A stretch of 64,000 bases of DNA from Mycobacterium scrofulaceum (GTDB taxonomy: Bacteria > Actinomycetota > Actinomycetes > Mycobacteriales > Mycobacteriaceae): assembly GCF_002086735.1 (NCBI RefSeq), contig NZ_MVIJ01000031.1:1-64000 (forward strand). Direction: 5' to 3'. A program made the position numbers and the translations under genes. Positions 44,587 to 53,600 of the stretch are shown one piece after another. Each line of letters starts with the position of its first letter. Position 1 is the first letter of the stretch. Under the pieces are notes generated by a model. It had not been told where the DNA came from and made no database searches. It saw only the letters and a list, made by a program, of their open reading frames with translations.

Positions 44587-45533
44587 GACGGTTCGAGCAC
44601 CTCGGCTTCCAGTCGCGCGAGCAGTTCTTGCGGGGTGTCCAGCAGGTGGGCGCTGCCGTGGGCGCGTTTGAAATACAGGTGCATGTCGTGTTCCCAGGTG
44701 ATCGCGATCCCGCCGTGCAGCTGGATCCCCTCGGCGGCCGCGGCGCACAGCGCCTCGGTGGCGGCGAGGCGCGCGGTGGCCGCGGTGGCCGGGCCGGGGG
44801 CGTTGCATGCGTCCGCCACGACGGCCTTCGCCGCGGCGATCATGACGTACAGGTCGGCCATCCGGTGTTTGAGCGCCTGGAAGCTGCCGATCGGCCGGCC
44901 GAATTGCACTCTGTTCTTCGCGTATTCGACGGTCAGCTCCAGGCAGCGTTCGGCGGCGCCGATCTGCTCGGCGGCCAGCAGGATGGCCGCGGCCTCGGCG
45001 ATGCCGGGATCGGCGCCGATCGCCTCGGTCTGCGCCGGTGCCACCCGCGCCAGCCGACGGGTCGGGTCCATGGTGACGACGGACTGCGCGCTGAAGCGGG
45101 TCCACCTGCTCAGCTGACCGTCCCCGGCGGCGACCACCACGTCAGCGATGTCGCCGTTGACCACGTAGTCGCGGTCGAGCACCAGCGCGCCGATCGACGC
45201 CCCCTCGGCGAGTTTCTCCAGCGCCTCGGCGTCGGGCTCGGGCGCGGCCAGCAGGGCGAGCTCGGCCAGCGTGCTGCCCAGCAGCGGGGAGGGGACCAGG
45301 GCGCGGCCCAGCTCCTGCAAGACCGTTGCGGCATCGGCCAGTTCGCCACCGGCGCCGCCCAGCTCCTCGGGGACGACCAGCGCGGCGGCGCCCACCTGCT
45401 CGCACAGCAGCTGCCACAACGATTCGTCGTAGCCGCGGTCGGACTCCATCGCCGCGCGCACCGCCGCCGGGTTGGCGTGCTTGGCCACCAGGGCCGCGAC
45501 GGTCTCGCGCAGCATCTCCCGTTCTTCAGTCAC
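44583..45533 (-). CDS. fadE33: FadE33 acyl-CoA dehydrogenase subunit
   Basis: A 316-residue acyl-CoA dehydrogenase subunit of the short steroid type. Such subunits pair with a full-length partner; FadE33 is known to pair with FadE31. Helical segments QFGRPIGSFQALKHRMADLY and LHGGIAITWEHDMHLYFKRA match the ACAD C-terminal domain. The protein lacks part of the standard catalytic region. GTG at 45533 overlaps the fadE32 stop by four bases. Confidence 0.9.
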   Translation of the reverse strand: MTEEREMLRETVAALVAKHANPAAVRAAMESDRGYDESLWQLLCEQVGAAALVVPEELGGAGGELADAATVLQELGRALVPSPLLGSTLAELALLAAPEPDAEALEKLAEGASIGALVLDRDYVVNGDIADVVVAAGDGQLSRWTRFSAQSVVTMDPTRRLARVAPAQTEAIGADPGIAEAAAILLAAEQIGAAERCLELTVEYAKNRVQFGRPIGSFQALKHRMADLYVMIAAAKAVVADACNAPGPATAATARLAATEALCAAAAEGIQLHGGIAITWEHDMHLYFKRAHGSAHLLDTPQELLARLEAEVLEPS

Positions 45534-46474
45534 AGTGCCTCCAGCAGTCGCCGCCGATGCGCCTCGGGAGTACCCCAGGCCGAACGCAACGCCTGCACCC
45601 GCAGCAACCACAGGGACAGGTCGTGCTCCTGGGTGAACCCGATCGCGCCGTGGGTCTGCAGCGCCGAGCGCGCCGCGAGCAGGCCCGCGTCGGACGCCGC
45701 CGCCTTGGCCGCACTGACGTCGCGGGGCTCCAGCGACAGGGCCGCGCCGTAGAGCAGCGGCCGGGCCAGCTCGATCGCGATGTGCACGTCGGCGAGCTTG
45801 TGCTTGATCGCCTGATACGAACCGATCACCCGGCCGAATTGCGCGCGCTGCTTGGCGTATTCGACGGTGTCGCGCAGCAGCGCCTCGGCCGCGCCCACCA
45901 GTTGCGCGGCGGTGGCAAGCGCCCCGAACTCGTAGGCGCGCCGGACGTCCGCCTGCCAAACCGGTCCGGTGGCGCTCACGTCGGAGAGGGGCCGGCTCGG
46001 GTCGACCGACTGGTGCCGGTCGCCCGGGGTCGCCTCGCTCACACCCTCGTCGGTGGCCAACAGCACCAGGCCGGCCGTCTCGGCATCCACCGCGCGCGGC
46101 GCCTGCGGCGGCAGGGCGACGGTGGCGATCAGCTCGCCGGAGGCCAGCGCGGCACAACGGTCGGCCTCATCGTCGGAGGCCAGCAAAACCGGTGCGACGG
46201 CGATGGATTCGGCCACCGGCCCGGGCACGCACCAGCGCCCCACGCGTTCGAGCGCGACCACCAGGTCGACCGGGTCCGCCCCGATGCCGTCGAATTTCTC
46301 CGGCACCGCCAGCGCGGTGACCCCGAGGTCGGCCAGCTGCCCCCACACCTTGCGGCCGGGCGCGGTGTCGCCCGCGGCCCAGGCGCGGATCGCGCCGGGC
46401 AGGTCGGCCGCGCCGAGCGCGGCGTCGATGCTGGCCGCGAAGTCGCGCTGCTGTTCGTCTAGCGCAAATTTCAC
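45530..46474 (-). CDS. fadE32: FadE32 acyl-CoA dehydrogenase subunit
   Basis: A 314-residue partner-type acyl-CoA dehydrogenase subunit that forms an alpha2-beta2 complex with FadE31. In the ring C/D pathway FadE31-32 act on the chain left after ring opening. QFGRVIGSYQAIKHKLADVH and THGAIGFTQEHDLSLWLLR are the ACAD signatures. The GTG at 46474 overlaps the fadE31 stop by four bases and gives the VKFALDEQQ start. Confidence 0.9.
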   Translation of the reverse strand: MKFALDEQQRDFAASIDAALGAADLPGAIRAWAAGDTAPGRKVWGQLADLGVTALAVPEKFDGIGADPVDLVVALERVGRWCVPGPVAESIAVAPVLLASDDEADRCAALASGELIATVALPPQAPRAVDAETAGLVLLATDEGVSEATPGDRHQSVDPSRPLSDVSATGPVWQADVRRAYEFGALATAAQLVGAAEALLRDTVEYAKQRAQFGRVIGSYQAIKHKLADVHIAIELARPLLYGAALSLEPRDVSAAKAAASDAGLLAARSALQTHGAIGFTQEHDLSLWLLRVQALRSAWGTPEAHRRRLLEAL

Positions 46475-47616
46475 TTCTTGCCCCCGGACTTTTCTCGCGG
46501 CAGCCCGAGCAGCCGCTCCGAGATGATGTTGCGCTGAATCTCGTTGGTACCGGCGTAGATCGGCCCGCCCAGCGCGAACAGCAGGCCATCGGTCCATCGG
46601 TCGGCAAGCTCACCGTCGGCGCCGAGGACGTCGAGCGCGGTCTGGTGCAACTCGACGTCGAGGTCGGACCAGAACACCTTGGTCACCGAGGATTCGGCGC
46701 CCAGCTCACCGCCCTCGGCCAGCCTGGTCACGGTGCCGAAGGTCTGCAGCCGGTAGGCCTGCGCCTTGATCCAGCCATCGGCGACCCGGTCGGCGAACGC
46801 CGGGGGCGAGCCGCTGTCCTTCCACAGTTGCACCAGGCGCTCGGCGGTCGCCAGGAAGCGGGCCGGGCTGCGCAGCGACATGCCGCGCTCGTTGCTCGAC
46901 GTGCTCATGGCGGCCCGCCAGCCCTCGTTCGGGGTGCCGATCACGTCGTGGTCTGGAACGAACACATCGTCGAGGAAGATCTCGCCGAAGCCGGTGTCAC
47001 CGCCCAGTTGGACGATGGGCCGCACGGTGACGCCCTTGGCCAACAGGTCGAACATGAAGTACGTCAGGCCGTTGTGCCGCTCGGCTTGCGGGTCCGACCG
47101 GAACAGCCCGAAACCCATCTCGGCGAACGGCGCCCGCGAGCTCCAGATCTTCTGCCCGTTGAGCAGCCAGCCGCCCTCGGTCCTGGTCGCGGTGGACCGC
47201 AGCGACGCCAGGTCACTGCCGGACTCCGGTTCCGACCACGCCTGCGCCCAGATCTGTTCGCCGCTGGCCATCTTCGGCAGGATGCGGTCCAGCTGCTCGG
47301 GGGTGCCGTGCGCGAACAGCGTCGGCGCCAGCATCGAGGTGCCGTTGGCGCTGGCCCGGCCCGGGGCCCCGGCGCGGAAGTACTCCTCCTCGAACACCAC
47401 CCAGTGCAGCAGCGGGGCGTCACGGCCGCCGTACTTCTTCGGCCAGGTGATCACCGACAGCCCGGCGTCGAACAACACGCGGTCCCAGTGCCGGTGCTGG
47501 GCGAAGCCCTCGGCGTTGTCATAGGACTTCGTCGGGATCGATTCGGCGTTGGCCGACAAGAAGTCCCGCACCTCGGCCGCGAACGCCAGGGTCTCTTCGT
47601 CCAGTTGCAGATCCAC
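46471..47616 (-). CDS. fadE31: FadE31 acyl-CoA dehydrogenase (catalytic subunit)
   Basis: A 381-residue acyl-CoA dehydrogenase with the full fold. It starts VDLQLDEETLAFAAEVRDFL and has WSEPESGSDLASLRSTA (substrate/FAD site) and YAGTNEIQRNIISERLLGLP (FAD C-terminal signature). It pairs with FadE32 and FadE33, encoded directly downstream. GTG at 47616 starts one base after the fadD3 stop. Confidence 0.92.
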   Translation of the reverse strand: MDLQLDEETLAFAAEVRDFLSANAESIPTKSYDNAEGFAQHRHWDRVLFDAGLSVITWPKKYGGRDAPLLHWVVFEEEYFRAGAPGRASANGTSMLAPTLFAHGTPEQLDRILPKMASGEQIWAQAWSEPESGSDLASLRSTATRTEGGWLLNGQKIWSSRAPFAEMGFGLFRSDPQAERHNGLTYFMFDLLAKGVTVRPIVQLGGDTGFGEIFLDDVFVPDHDVIGTPNEGWRAAMSTSSNERGMSLRSPARFLATAERLVQLWKDSGSPPAFADRVADGWIKAQAYRLQTFGTVTRLAEGGELGAESSVTKVFWSDLDVELHQTALDVLGADGELADRWTDGLLFALGGPIYAGTNEIQRNIISERLLGLPREKSGGKK

Positions 47617-47617
47617 T

Positions 47618-49153
47618 TCAGGTCCACTCTCGCAGTTGTGGCTTGACCACCTTGCCGCCCGGATTGCGCGGCAACGCGTCGACGAACCGCACCGACCGCG
47701 GTGCCTTGAAGTTCGCCAGATGTTCACGGGTGTAAGCGATCACCGATTGTTCGTCGAGGTCGGCGCCGGGCCGGGTGACCACGAACGCCCGGCCGACCTC
47801 GCCGAGGCGCTCGTCGGGGACGCCGATCACCGCGGCGTCGGCGATCCCCGGCATGCGGGCCAGCACCTGCTCGACCTCGGCGGGGTACACGTTGAAGCCG
47901 CCGCAGATGTACATGTCCTTGAGCCGGTCGGTGATGCGCAGGTTGCCGGCCGCGTCGACGGCGCCGATGTCGCCGGTGTGCAGCCAACCGTCGGCATCGA
48001 TGGCCGCCGCGGTGGCGGCCGGGTCGTCGAGGTAGCCCAGCATCACGTTCGGCCCGCGCAGCAGCACCTCGCCGGCTTCGTCGGGAGTGCTTGCGTCGAT
48101 GCGCAATTCGAAGTCGGCGAACGGGCGACCGCAGGTCGTGGCCACGGTGACCGCGTCGTCGTCGGCGCGGCACATGGTTCCCATGCCGTTGGCCTCGGTC
48201 AGCCCGTAGGCGGTCAGCACGATGTCGATGTCGAGTTCGGATTGCATGCGCTCGACCAGCACGACGGGCACGGTGGCCGCCCCGGTCACCGCGAACCGCA
48301 GCGAGCTCAGGTCGTAGTCCTTGCGTTGCGGATGGTCCAGCAGGGTCTGGTAGATGGTGGGTGGTCCGGGCAACACGGTGATGCGGTGCCGCTCGATCGC
48401 CTGCAGCGCGCACAGCGGGTCGAAGGTCAGGTGCGGTATCAGCGTCGCGCCGGTCTGCAGGCAGGCCAGGATCCCGGCCTTGTAGCCGAAGTTGTGGAAG
48501 AACGGGTTGATGCACAGGTAGCGGTCGTCGCTGGTGATCTTGCCGTTGGCGGCCCACGACGCCGAGGCCGACAGCGACTGCCGGTGCGCGCACAGCACGC
48601 CTTTGCTTCGGCCGGTGGTGCCCGACGTGAACAGGATGTCGCTGACGTCGTCGGCCGTCACGGCGGCGGCACGGGCTTCGACCGCGTCGAGATCGGTGCC
48701 GCGCAAGATGAAGTCGTCCCAGCTTCCGTCGTCGGCCTCGACGGGGATGCGCACGATGTGCCTCAGCGCGGGCAGGGCTTCCCGAGCCAGATCGGCGACG
48801 CGGTCGTGGCCGAGGAACCGGCCCATCCCGAACAGCACGGGCGCACCGGTGCGGGCCAGGATGTCACCGGCCTCCTCGGCGGTGTAGCGGGTGTTCAGGG
48901 GGACCATCGCCGCCCCGGCGTGGTGGATCGCCAGGCAGGCGATGACCCAGTGCCAGGTGTTCGGCGACCAGATCGCCACCCGGTCCCCGGCGGCGACGCC
49001 GAGGTCGATCAGGGCGGCGGCGGCGCGGTGCACCTCGTCGCGCAGGGCGGCCGAGGTGAACGACCGTTCGTCGGTGATCAACGCGTCGTGACCGGGCAGT
49101 TGCCGCACCAACCGATCGAGCGCCGCGGTTACGGTGCGCGGATCGTGGGTCAT
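47618..49153 (-). CDS. fadD3: FadD3, HIP-CoA synthetase
   Basis: A 511-residue AMP-forming acyl-CoA synthetase. Motifs: LFTSGTTGRSKGVLCAHR (P-loop), TAYGLTEANGMG, LHTGDIG and GKVVKPQLRE with the C-terminal catalytic lysine. It activates HIP, the ring C/D propionate, so it starts the KstR2 branch, and HIP-CoA is the KstR2 inducer. The ATG at 49153 is the best start. The KstR2 operator lies 76 bases upstream. Confidence 0.93.
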   Translation of the reverse strand: MTHDPRTVTAALDRLVRQLPGHDALITDERSFTSAALRDEVHRAAAALIDLGVAAGDRVAIWSPNTWHWVIACLAIHHAGAAMVPLNTRYTAEEAGDILARTGAPVLFGMGRFLGHDRVADLAREALPALRHIVRIPVEADDGSWDDFILRGTDLDAVEARAAAVTADDVSDILFTSGTTGRSKGVLCAHRQSLSASASWAANGKITSDDRYLCINPFFHNFGYKAGILACLQTGATLIPHLTFDPLCALQAIERHRITVLPGPPTIYQTLLDHPQRKDYDLSSLRFAVTGAATVPVVLVERMQSELDIDIVLTAYGLTEANGMGTMCRADDDAVTVATTCGRPFADFELRIDASTPDEAGEVLLRGPNVMLGYLDDPAATAAAIDADGWLHTGDIGAVDAAGNLRITDRLKDMYICGGFNVYPAEVEQVLARMPGIADAAVIGVPDERLGEVGRAFVVTRPGADLDEQSVIAYTREHLANFKAPRSVRFVDALPRNPGGKVVKPQLREWT

Positions 49154-49228
49154 CGGCGACGCTCCTACCTGAATTGCTCGGTTCCTCCTCACGCCGTTGC
49201 GCGGCGCGCATCGTCACCGAGCTGACAA

Positions 49229-49242
49229 AGCAAGTGCTTGGT
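49229..49242. promoter_or_regulatory. KstR2 operator between fadD3 and fadE30
   Basis: AGCAAGTGCTTGGT fits the KstR2 consensus AnCAAGnnCTTGnT at every fixed position. It controls both divergent units by position. Confidence 0.9.
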
Positions 49243-49246
49243 AGGT

Positions 49247-49252
49247 TAGCCT
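49247..49252 (+). promoter_or_regulatory. Putative -10 (TAGCCT), leaderless fadE30
   Basis: TAGCCT is followed by seven bases and the fadE30 ATG at 49260. The KstR2 operator ends five bases upstream of the hexamer, so bound repressor would cover the promoter. Confidence 0.55.
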
Positions 49253-49259
49253 ACAGGGC

Positions 49260-50408
49260 ATGCAGGACGTCGAGGAGTTCCGGGCGGAGGTCCGCGGTTG
49301 GCTCGCCGACAATCTGGTCGGCGAATTCGCGGCCCTCAAGGGCCTTGGCGGGCCGGGGCGCGAGCACGAGGCGTTCGAAGAGCGCCGGGCGTGGAACCAG
49401 CATCTCGCCAAGGCCGGACTGACCTGCCTGGGCTGGCCGGTCGAACACGGCGGCCGCGGGCTGTCCACCGCGCACCGGGTGGCCTTCTACGAGGAGTACG
49501 CCCGCGCCGACGCCCCGGACAAGGTCAACCACTTCGGCGAGGAGTTGCTCGGCCCCACGCTGATCGCCTTCGGGACGCCCGAGCAGCAGCAGCGCTTCCT
49601 GCCCAAGATCCTCGACGTCACCGAGCTGTGGTGCCAGGGCTACTCCGAACCCGGCGCCGGCAGCGACCTGGCCAACGTGTCGACCACCGCCGAGCTGGAC
49701 GGCGACGAGTGGGTGATCAACGGCCAGAAGGTGTGGACCTCGTTGGCGCACTGGGCGCAGTGGTGCTTCGTGGTGGCCCGCACCGAGAAGGGCTCCAAGC
49801 GGCATGCCGGGCTGTCCTACCTGCTGGTGCCGCTGGATCAGCCCGGGGTGCAGGTCCGCCCGATCATCCAGCTGACCGGCGACTCGGAATTCAACGAGGT
49901 TTTCTTCGACGACGCGCGCACCGAGGCCGGACTGGTGGTGGGCGAGCCCGGCGACGGTTGGCGGGTCGCCATGGGCACGCTGACCTTCGAGCGCGGCGTC
50001 TCAACGCTCGGGCAGCAGATCCGTTATGCCCGTGAGCTATCCAATCTGGCCGACCTCGCGCGGCGCAACGGCGCCGCCGACGACCCCTTCATCCGGGAGC
50101 GGCTGGCCCGGGCGTGGACGGGGTTGCGGGCCATGCGTTCGTACGCGCTGGCCACCATGGACGTTGAACAGCCCGGCCAGGACAACGTGTCAAAGTTGTT
50201 GTGGGCCAACTGGCATCGCGATCTGGGGGAGCTGGCGATGGACGTGATCGGCAAGCCGGCCCTGACCCTTTCGGACGGCGAATTCGACGAATGGCAGCGG
50301 CTTTTTCTGTTCACCCGCGCCGACACCATCTATGGCGGCTCGAACGAGATCCAGCGCAACATCATCGCCGAGCGGGTGCTCGGCCTGCCCCGGGAAGGTC
50401 GAGGATGA
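49260..50408 (+). CDS. fadE30: FadE30 acyl-CoA dehydrogenase
   Basis: A 382-residue acyl-CoA dehydrogenase of the full-length type. It dehydrogenates a HIP-CoA-derived thioester early in ring C/D degradation. Signatures: GYSEPGAGSDLANVSTTAEL and YGGSNEIQRNIIAERVLGLP. It is divergent from fadD3 and is followed by ipdF after 28 bases. Length matches Rv3560c closely. Confidence 0.92.
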   Translation: MQDVEEFRAEVRGWLADNLVGEFAALKGLGGPGREHEAFEERRAWNQHLAKAGLTCLGWPVEHGGRGLSTAHRVAFYEEYARADAPDKVNHFGEELLGPTLIAFGTPEQQQRFLPKILDVTELWCQGYSEPGAGSDLANVSTTAELDGDEWVINGQKVWTSLAHWAQWCFVVARTEKGSKRHAGLSYLLVPLDQPGVQVRPIIQLTGDSEFNEVFFDDARTEAGLVVGEPGDGWRVAMGTLTFERGVSTLGQQIRYARELSNLADLARRNGAADDPFIRERLARAWTGLRAMRSYALATMDVEQPGQDNVSKLLWANWHRDLGELAMDVIGKPALTLSDGEFDEWQRLFLFTRADTIYGGSNEIQRNIIAERVLGLPREGRG

Positions 50409-50436
50409 GCGCTTGCGCGAAGACGGAGGAGGAAGC

Positions 50437-51225
50437 ATGAGCCTGTCCGAAGCTCCGAAAGAGGTTGCCGGGCACGGGCTTCTGCAAGGAAAGGTGGTCG
50501 TCGTCACCGCGGCGGCGGGCACCGGGATCGGCTCCGCGACGGCGCGCCGGGCCCTGATGGAGGGTGCCGACGTGGTGGTGTCCGACCACCACGAACGGCG
50601 GCTGGGGGAGACCGCCGACGAGCTGTCCGCGCTGGGCTTGGGCCGGGTCGAGAGCGTGCTTTGCGACGTGACATCCACCGCGCAGGTGGACGCGCTGATC
50701 GCGTCGACCACCGCCCGGATGGGCCGGCTCGACGTCTTGGTCAACAACGCCGGACTCGGCGGCCAGACCCCGGTGGTCGACATGACCTACGACGAGTGGG
50801 ACCGTGTCCTGAACGTGACGCTGTCGTCGGTGTTCCGGGCCACCCGCGCGGCGCTGCGCTACTTCCGCGAGGCCGGCCACGGCGGCGTGATCGTCAACAA
50901 CGCCAGCGTCCTGGGCTGGCGGGCGCAGCACTCGCAGTCGCACTATGCGGCCGCCAAGGCCGGCGTGATGGCGTTGACCCGTTGCAGCGCAATCGAAGCC
51001 GTCGAATACGGGGTGCGGATCAACGCGGTGTCCCCGAGCATCGCCCGGCACAGGTTCCTGGACAAGACCACCTCGGCCGACCTGCTGGACCGGCTGTCCG
51101 CCGGCGAGGCGTTCGGGCGGGCCGCCGAGCCCTGGGAGGTGGCGGCCACCATCGCGTTCCTGGCCAGCGAGTACTCCAGCTACCTGACCGGCGAAGTCAT
51201 CTCGGTCTCCAGTCAGCATCCGTAA
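50437..51225 (+). CDS. ipdF: IpdF, short-chain dehydrogenase acting on 5-OH-HIP-CoA
   Basis: A 262-residue SDR, the length of Rv3559c. The cofactor loop is TAAAGTGIGSA, NNAG is present, and the active-site Tyr-Lys is HYAAAKAG with Ser in VNNASVLGW. It oxidises the 5-hydroxyl group during ring C/D degradation by analogy. GGAGGAGG at 50425-50432 precedes the ATG. It lies in the fadE30-ipdF unit. Confidence 0.9.
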   Translation: MSLSEAPKEVAGHGLLQGKVVVVTAAAGTGIGSATARRALMEGADVVVSDHHERRLGETADELSALGLGRVESVLCDVTSTAQVDALIASTTARMGRLDVLVNNAGLGGQTPVVDMTYDEWDRVLNVTLSSVFRATRAALRYFREAGHGGVIVNNASVLGWRAQHSQSHYAAAKAGVMALTRCSAIEAVEYGVRINAVSPSIARHRFLDKTTSADLLDRLSAGEAFGRAAEPWEVAATIAFLASEYSSYLTGEVISVSSQHP

Positions 51226-51240
51226 GCCACTGGCTGGCCA

Positions 51241-51254
51241 AGCAAGCGCTTGGT
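51241..51254. promoter_or_regulatory. KstR2 operator in front of kstR2
   Basis: AGCAAGCGCTTGGT fits AnCAAGnnCTTGnT at all fixed positions. It lies 15 bases upstream of the kstR2 GTG and overlaps the likely promoter, giving autoregulation. Confidence 0.9.
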
Positions 51255-51257
51255 TGA

Positions 51258-51263
51258 TATCCT
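51258..51263 (+). promoter_or_regulatory. Putative -10 (TATCCT), leaderless kstR2
   Basis: TATCCT is followed by six bases and then the kstR2 GTG at 51270. No ribosome-binding site intervenes. Confidence 0.55.
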
Positions 51264-51269
51264 GATCCG

Positions 51270-51872
51270 GTGGACCGAGTGGCCGGTCAGGCAAACAGCC
51301 GCCGCGACGAGTTGTTGGAGCTCGCCGCGACCATGTTCGCGGACCGCGGATTGCGGGCCACCACCGTGCGCGACATCGCCGACGGCGCCGGCATCCTGTC
51401 CGGCAGCCTCTATCATCATTTCTCCTCCAAGGAGCAGATGGTCGACGAATTGCTGCGCAGCTTCCTGGACTGGTTGTTCGCCCGTTACCGCGAGATCGTG
51501 CAGAGCGAGGCGAATCCGCTGGAGCGGCTCAAGGGGCTGTTCATGGCCTCGTTCGAGGCGATCGAGCATCGGCACGCGCAGGTCGTCATCTACCAGGACG
51601 AGGCGCAACGGCTGTTGTCGCAGCCCCGGTTCTCCTACATCGAGGACATGAACCGCCAGCAGCGCAAGATGTGGGTCGAGGTGATCAACCAGGGCATCGA
51701 CGAGGGCTACTTCCAGCCCGACCTCAACGTCGATCTCGTCTACCGTTTCATTCGTGACACCACGTGGGTGTCGGTCCGCTGGTATCAGCCCGGCGGCCCC
51801 CTCACGGCACAGCAAGTGGGTCAGCAATACCTCGCCATCGTGTTGGGCGGGATCACCAAAGAAGGAGTCTGA
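51270..51872 (+). CDS. kstR2: KstR2, TetR-family repressor of ring C/D genes
   Basis: A 200-residue TetR repressor, the length of Rv3557c. HTH: LRATTVRDIADGAGILSGSL followed by YHHFSSKEQMVDEL. HIP-CoA is its inducer in known species. It represses the three promoter regions in this window that carry the AnCAAGnnCTTGnT site. The gene is followed after one base by fadA6, so the regulator and thiolase are co-transcribed. No PPE gene is found next to it, in contrast to M. tuberculosis. Confidence 0.95.
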   Translation: MDRVAGQANSRRDELLELAATMFADRGLRATTVRDIADGAGILSGSLYHHFSSKEQMVDELLRSFLDWLFARYREIVQSEANPLERLKGLFMASFEAIEHRHAQVVIYQDEAQRLLSQPRFSYIEDMNRQQRKMWVEVINQGIDEGYFQPDLNVDLVYRFIRDTTWVSVRWYQPGGPLTAQQVGQQYLAIVLGGITKEGV

Positions 51873-51873
51873 A

Positions 51874-53034
51874 ATGCCGGAGGCGTACGTCATCGACGCT
51901 GTGCGTACCGCGGTGGGCAAGCGCAACGGATCGCTGGCCGGGGTGCATCCCGTCGACCTCGGCGCCTACGCGTGGCGCGGATTGCTCGACCGGGTCGACG
52001 TCGACCCGGCCGCCGTCGACGACGTGATCGCCGGCTGTGTGGACGCCATCGGGGGGCAGGCGGGAAACATCGCCCGGCTTTCGTGGCTGGCCGCGGGCTA
52101 CCCCGAAGAGGTCCCCGGCGTCACCGTGGACCGGCAGTGCGGGTCTAGCCAGCAGGCGATTTCGTTTGGGGCACAGGCGATCATGGCCGGCACCGCGGAT
52201 CTCATCGTGGCCGGCGGCGTGCAGAACATGAGCCAGATCCCGATCTCGTCGGCCATGACCGTCGGCGAGCAATTCGGGTTCACCTCGCCGACCAACGAGT
52301 CCAAGCAGTGGCTGCACCGCTACGGCGACCAGGAGATCTCCCAGTTCCGCGGCTCGGAGCTGATCGCCGAGAAATGGAACCTGTCCCGCGAGGAGATGGA
52401 GCGGTACGCGCTCGCCAGCCACGAGCGCGCGTTCGCCGCGATCCGCGGCGGTCACTTCGACAACGAAATCCTCACCGTCGAAACGGAGTCCGGGCCGTTC
52501 CGGGTCGACGAGGGGCCACGTGAGTCGTCGCTGGAGAAGATGGCCGGGCTGAAGACGCTCGTCGAGGGCGGCCGGTTGACGGCGGCGATGGCCAGCCAGA
52601 TCTCCGACGGCGCCAGCGCGGTGCTGCTCGCCTCGGAGCAGGCGGTCAAGGACCACAAGCTGACCCCGCGCGCTCGCATCCACCACATCAGTGCCCGCGC
52701 CGCCGACCCGGTGTTCATGCTGACCGGCCCGATCCCGGCCACCCGCTACGCGCTGGACAAGGCCGGCCTGTCCATCGACGACATCGACACCGTCGAGATC
52801 AACGAGGCGTTCGCCCCGGTGGTCATGGCCTGGCTCAAGGAGATCAAGGCCGACCCCGAGAAGGTCAACCCGAACGGCGGCGCGATCGCCCTCGGGCATC
52901 CACTGGGCGCCACCGGAGCGAAGCTGTTCACCACCATGCTCAACGAACTCGAGCGCGTCGGCGGCCGCTACGGCCTGCAGACGATGTGCGAGGGCGGCGG
53001 CACCGCCAACGTCACCATCATCGAGCGGCTGTAG
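51874..53034 (+). CDS. fadA6: FadA6 thiolase
   Basis: A 386-residue thiolase, exactly the length of Rv3556c. Nucleophile Cys in DRQCGSSQQAI, His in ALGHPLGATGAKL and second Cys in TMCEGGGTANV. It carries out thiolysis near the end of ring C/D breakdown. GAAGGAG near the end of kstR2 serves as its ribosome-binding site. In M. tuberculosis Rv3555c and fdxB follow; here they do not. Confidence 0.94.
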   Translation: MPEAYVIDAVRTAVGKRNGSLAGVHPVDLGAYAWRGLLDRVDVDPAAVDDVIAGCVDAIGGQAGNIARLSWLAAGYPEEVPGVTVDRQCGSSQQAISFGAQAIMAGTADLIVAGGVQNMSQIPISSAMTVGEQFGFTSPTNESKQWLHRYGDQEISQFRGSELIAEKWNLSREEMERYALASHERAFAAIRGGHFDNEILTVETESGPFRVDEGPRESSLEKMAGLKTLVEGGRLTAAMASQISDGASAVLLASEQAVKDHKLTPRARIHHISARAADPVFMLTGPIPATRYALDKAGLSIDDIDTVEINEAFAPVVMAWLKEIKADPEKVNPNGGAIALGHPLGATGAKLFTTMLNELERVGGRYGLQTMCEGGGTANVTIIERL

Positions 53035-53133
53035 GACAAGCGGCCCGGTCTGCTGTCCCACGACACATAACCTACGGAGACGACACGCCGAAAAAGATGC
53101 GCGTCGTTTATATCTCGACGAACGGCGCCGCAC

Positions 53134-53559
53134 TCAATTCGGCGGCGAAGCGTCCCGGACCCTGAGGTAGTGCGCGATGCCGAGTCGGGCGAAGGTGCGT
53201 TTCCGGTCGGCTGAGAGCATCGGCAAGGCCGCCTCGGCGTCGATCACCTCGGGCTGCGCGACGTCGTAACTCTCGCCCTGGGCGGAAACGTTCGCTTGTC
53301 CCGCGGCGAGGACGTTCTGCAACCAGTCCACTCCGGTGCCGTACGGCAGCGGTATGAGGAACCCGTCGGCCGTCCGGTCGGCGACGACCGGCGTGGCGTA
53401 TTGCTTGCCCGACCGTCGCCCGGTGTGGCGAATGACCGATGCGTACCAGTGTTTGTGCCCGGCCAGGCGCAGCATCAGGGGGTTGAGCAGGTATCTGTTG
53501 GAGACACGGATCGCGCCGAGCAACGGCTTCGGCCACGCTTCGGGTAGTAGCGCACTCAT
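53134..53559 (-). CDS. Deazaflavin (F420)-dependent nitroreductase-family protein
   Basis: A 141-residue split-barrel protein of the Ddn/DDOR family, distinct from the ddn gene at 60.5 kb. Family segments are RHTGRRSGKQYATPVVADRT and the F420-binding-type YGTGVDWLQNVLAAG. It lies at the end of the ipdCBA-echA20 transcription unit, 41 bases past the ipdC stop region, and could be read with it. The reaction is unknown. It replaces the Rv3555c-fdxB position of M. tuberculosis. Confidence 0.78.
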   Translation of the reverse strand: MSALLPEAWPKPLLGAIRVSNRYLLNPLMLRLAGHKHWYASVIRHTGRRSGKQYATPVVADRTADGFLIPLPYGTGVDWLQNVLAAGQANVSAQGESYDVAQPEVIDAEAALPMLSADRKRTFARLGIAHYLRVRDASPPN

Positions 53560-53600
53560 GACTCCACGATGACCGCGGGCCCGCGCCGAAGCCAGGGTCT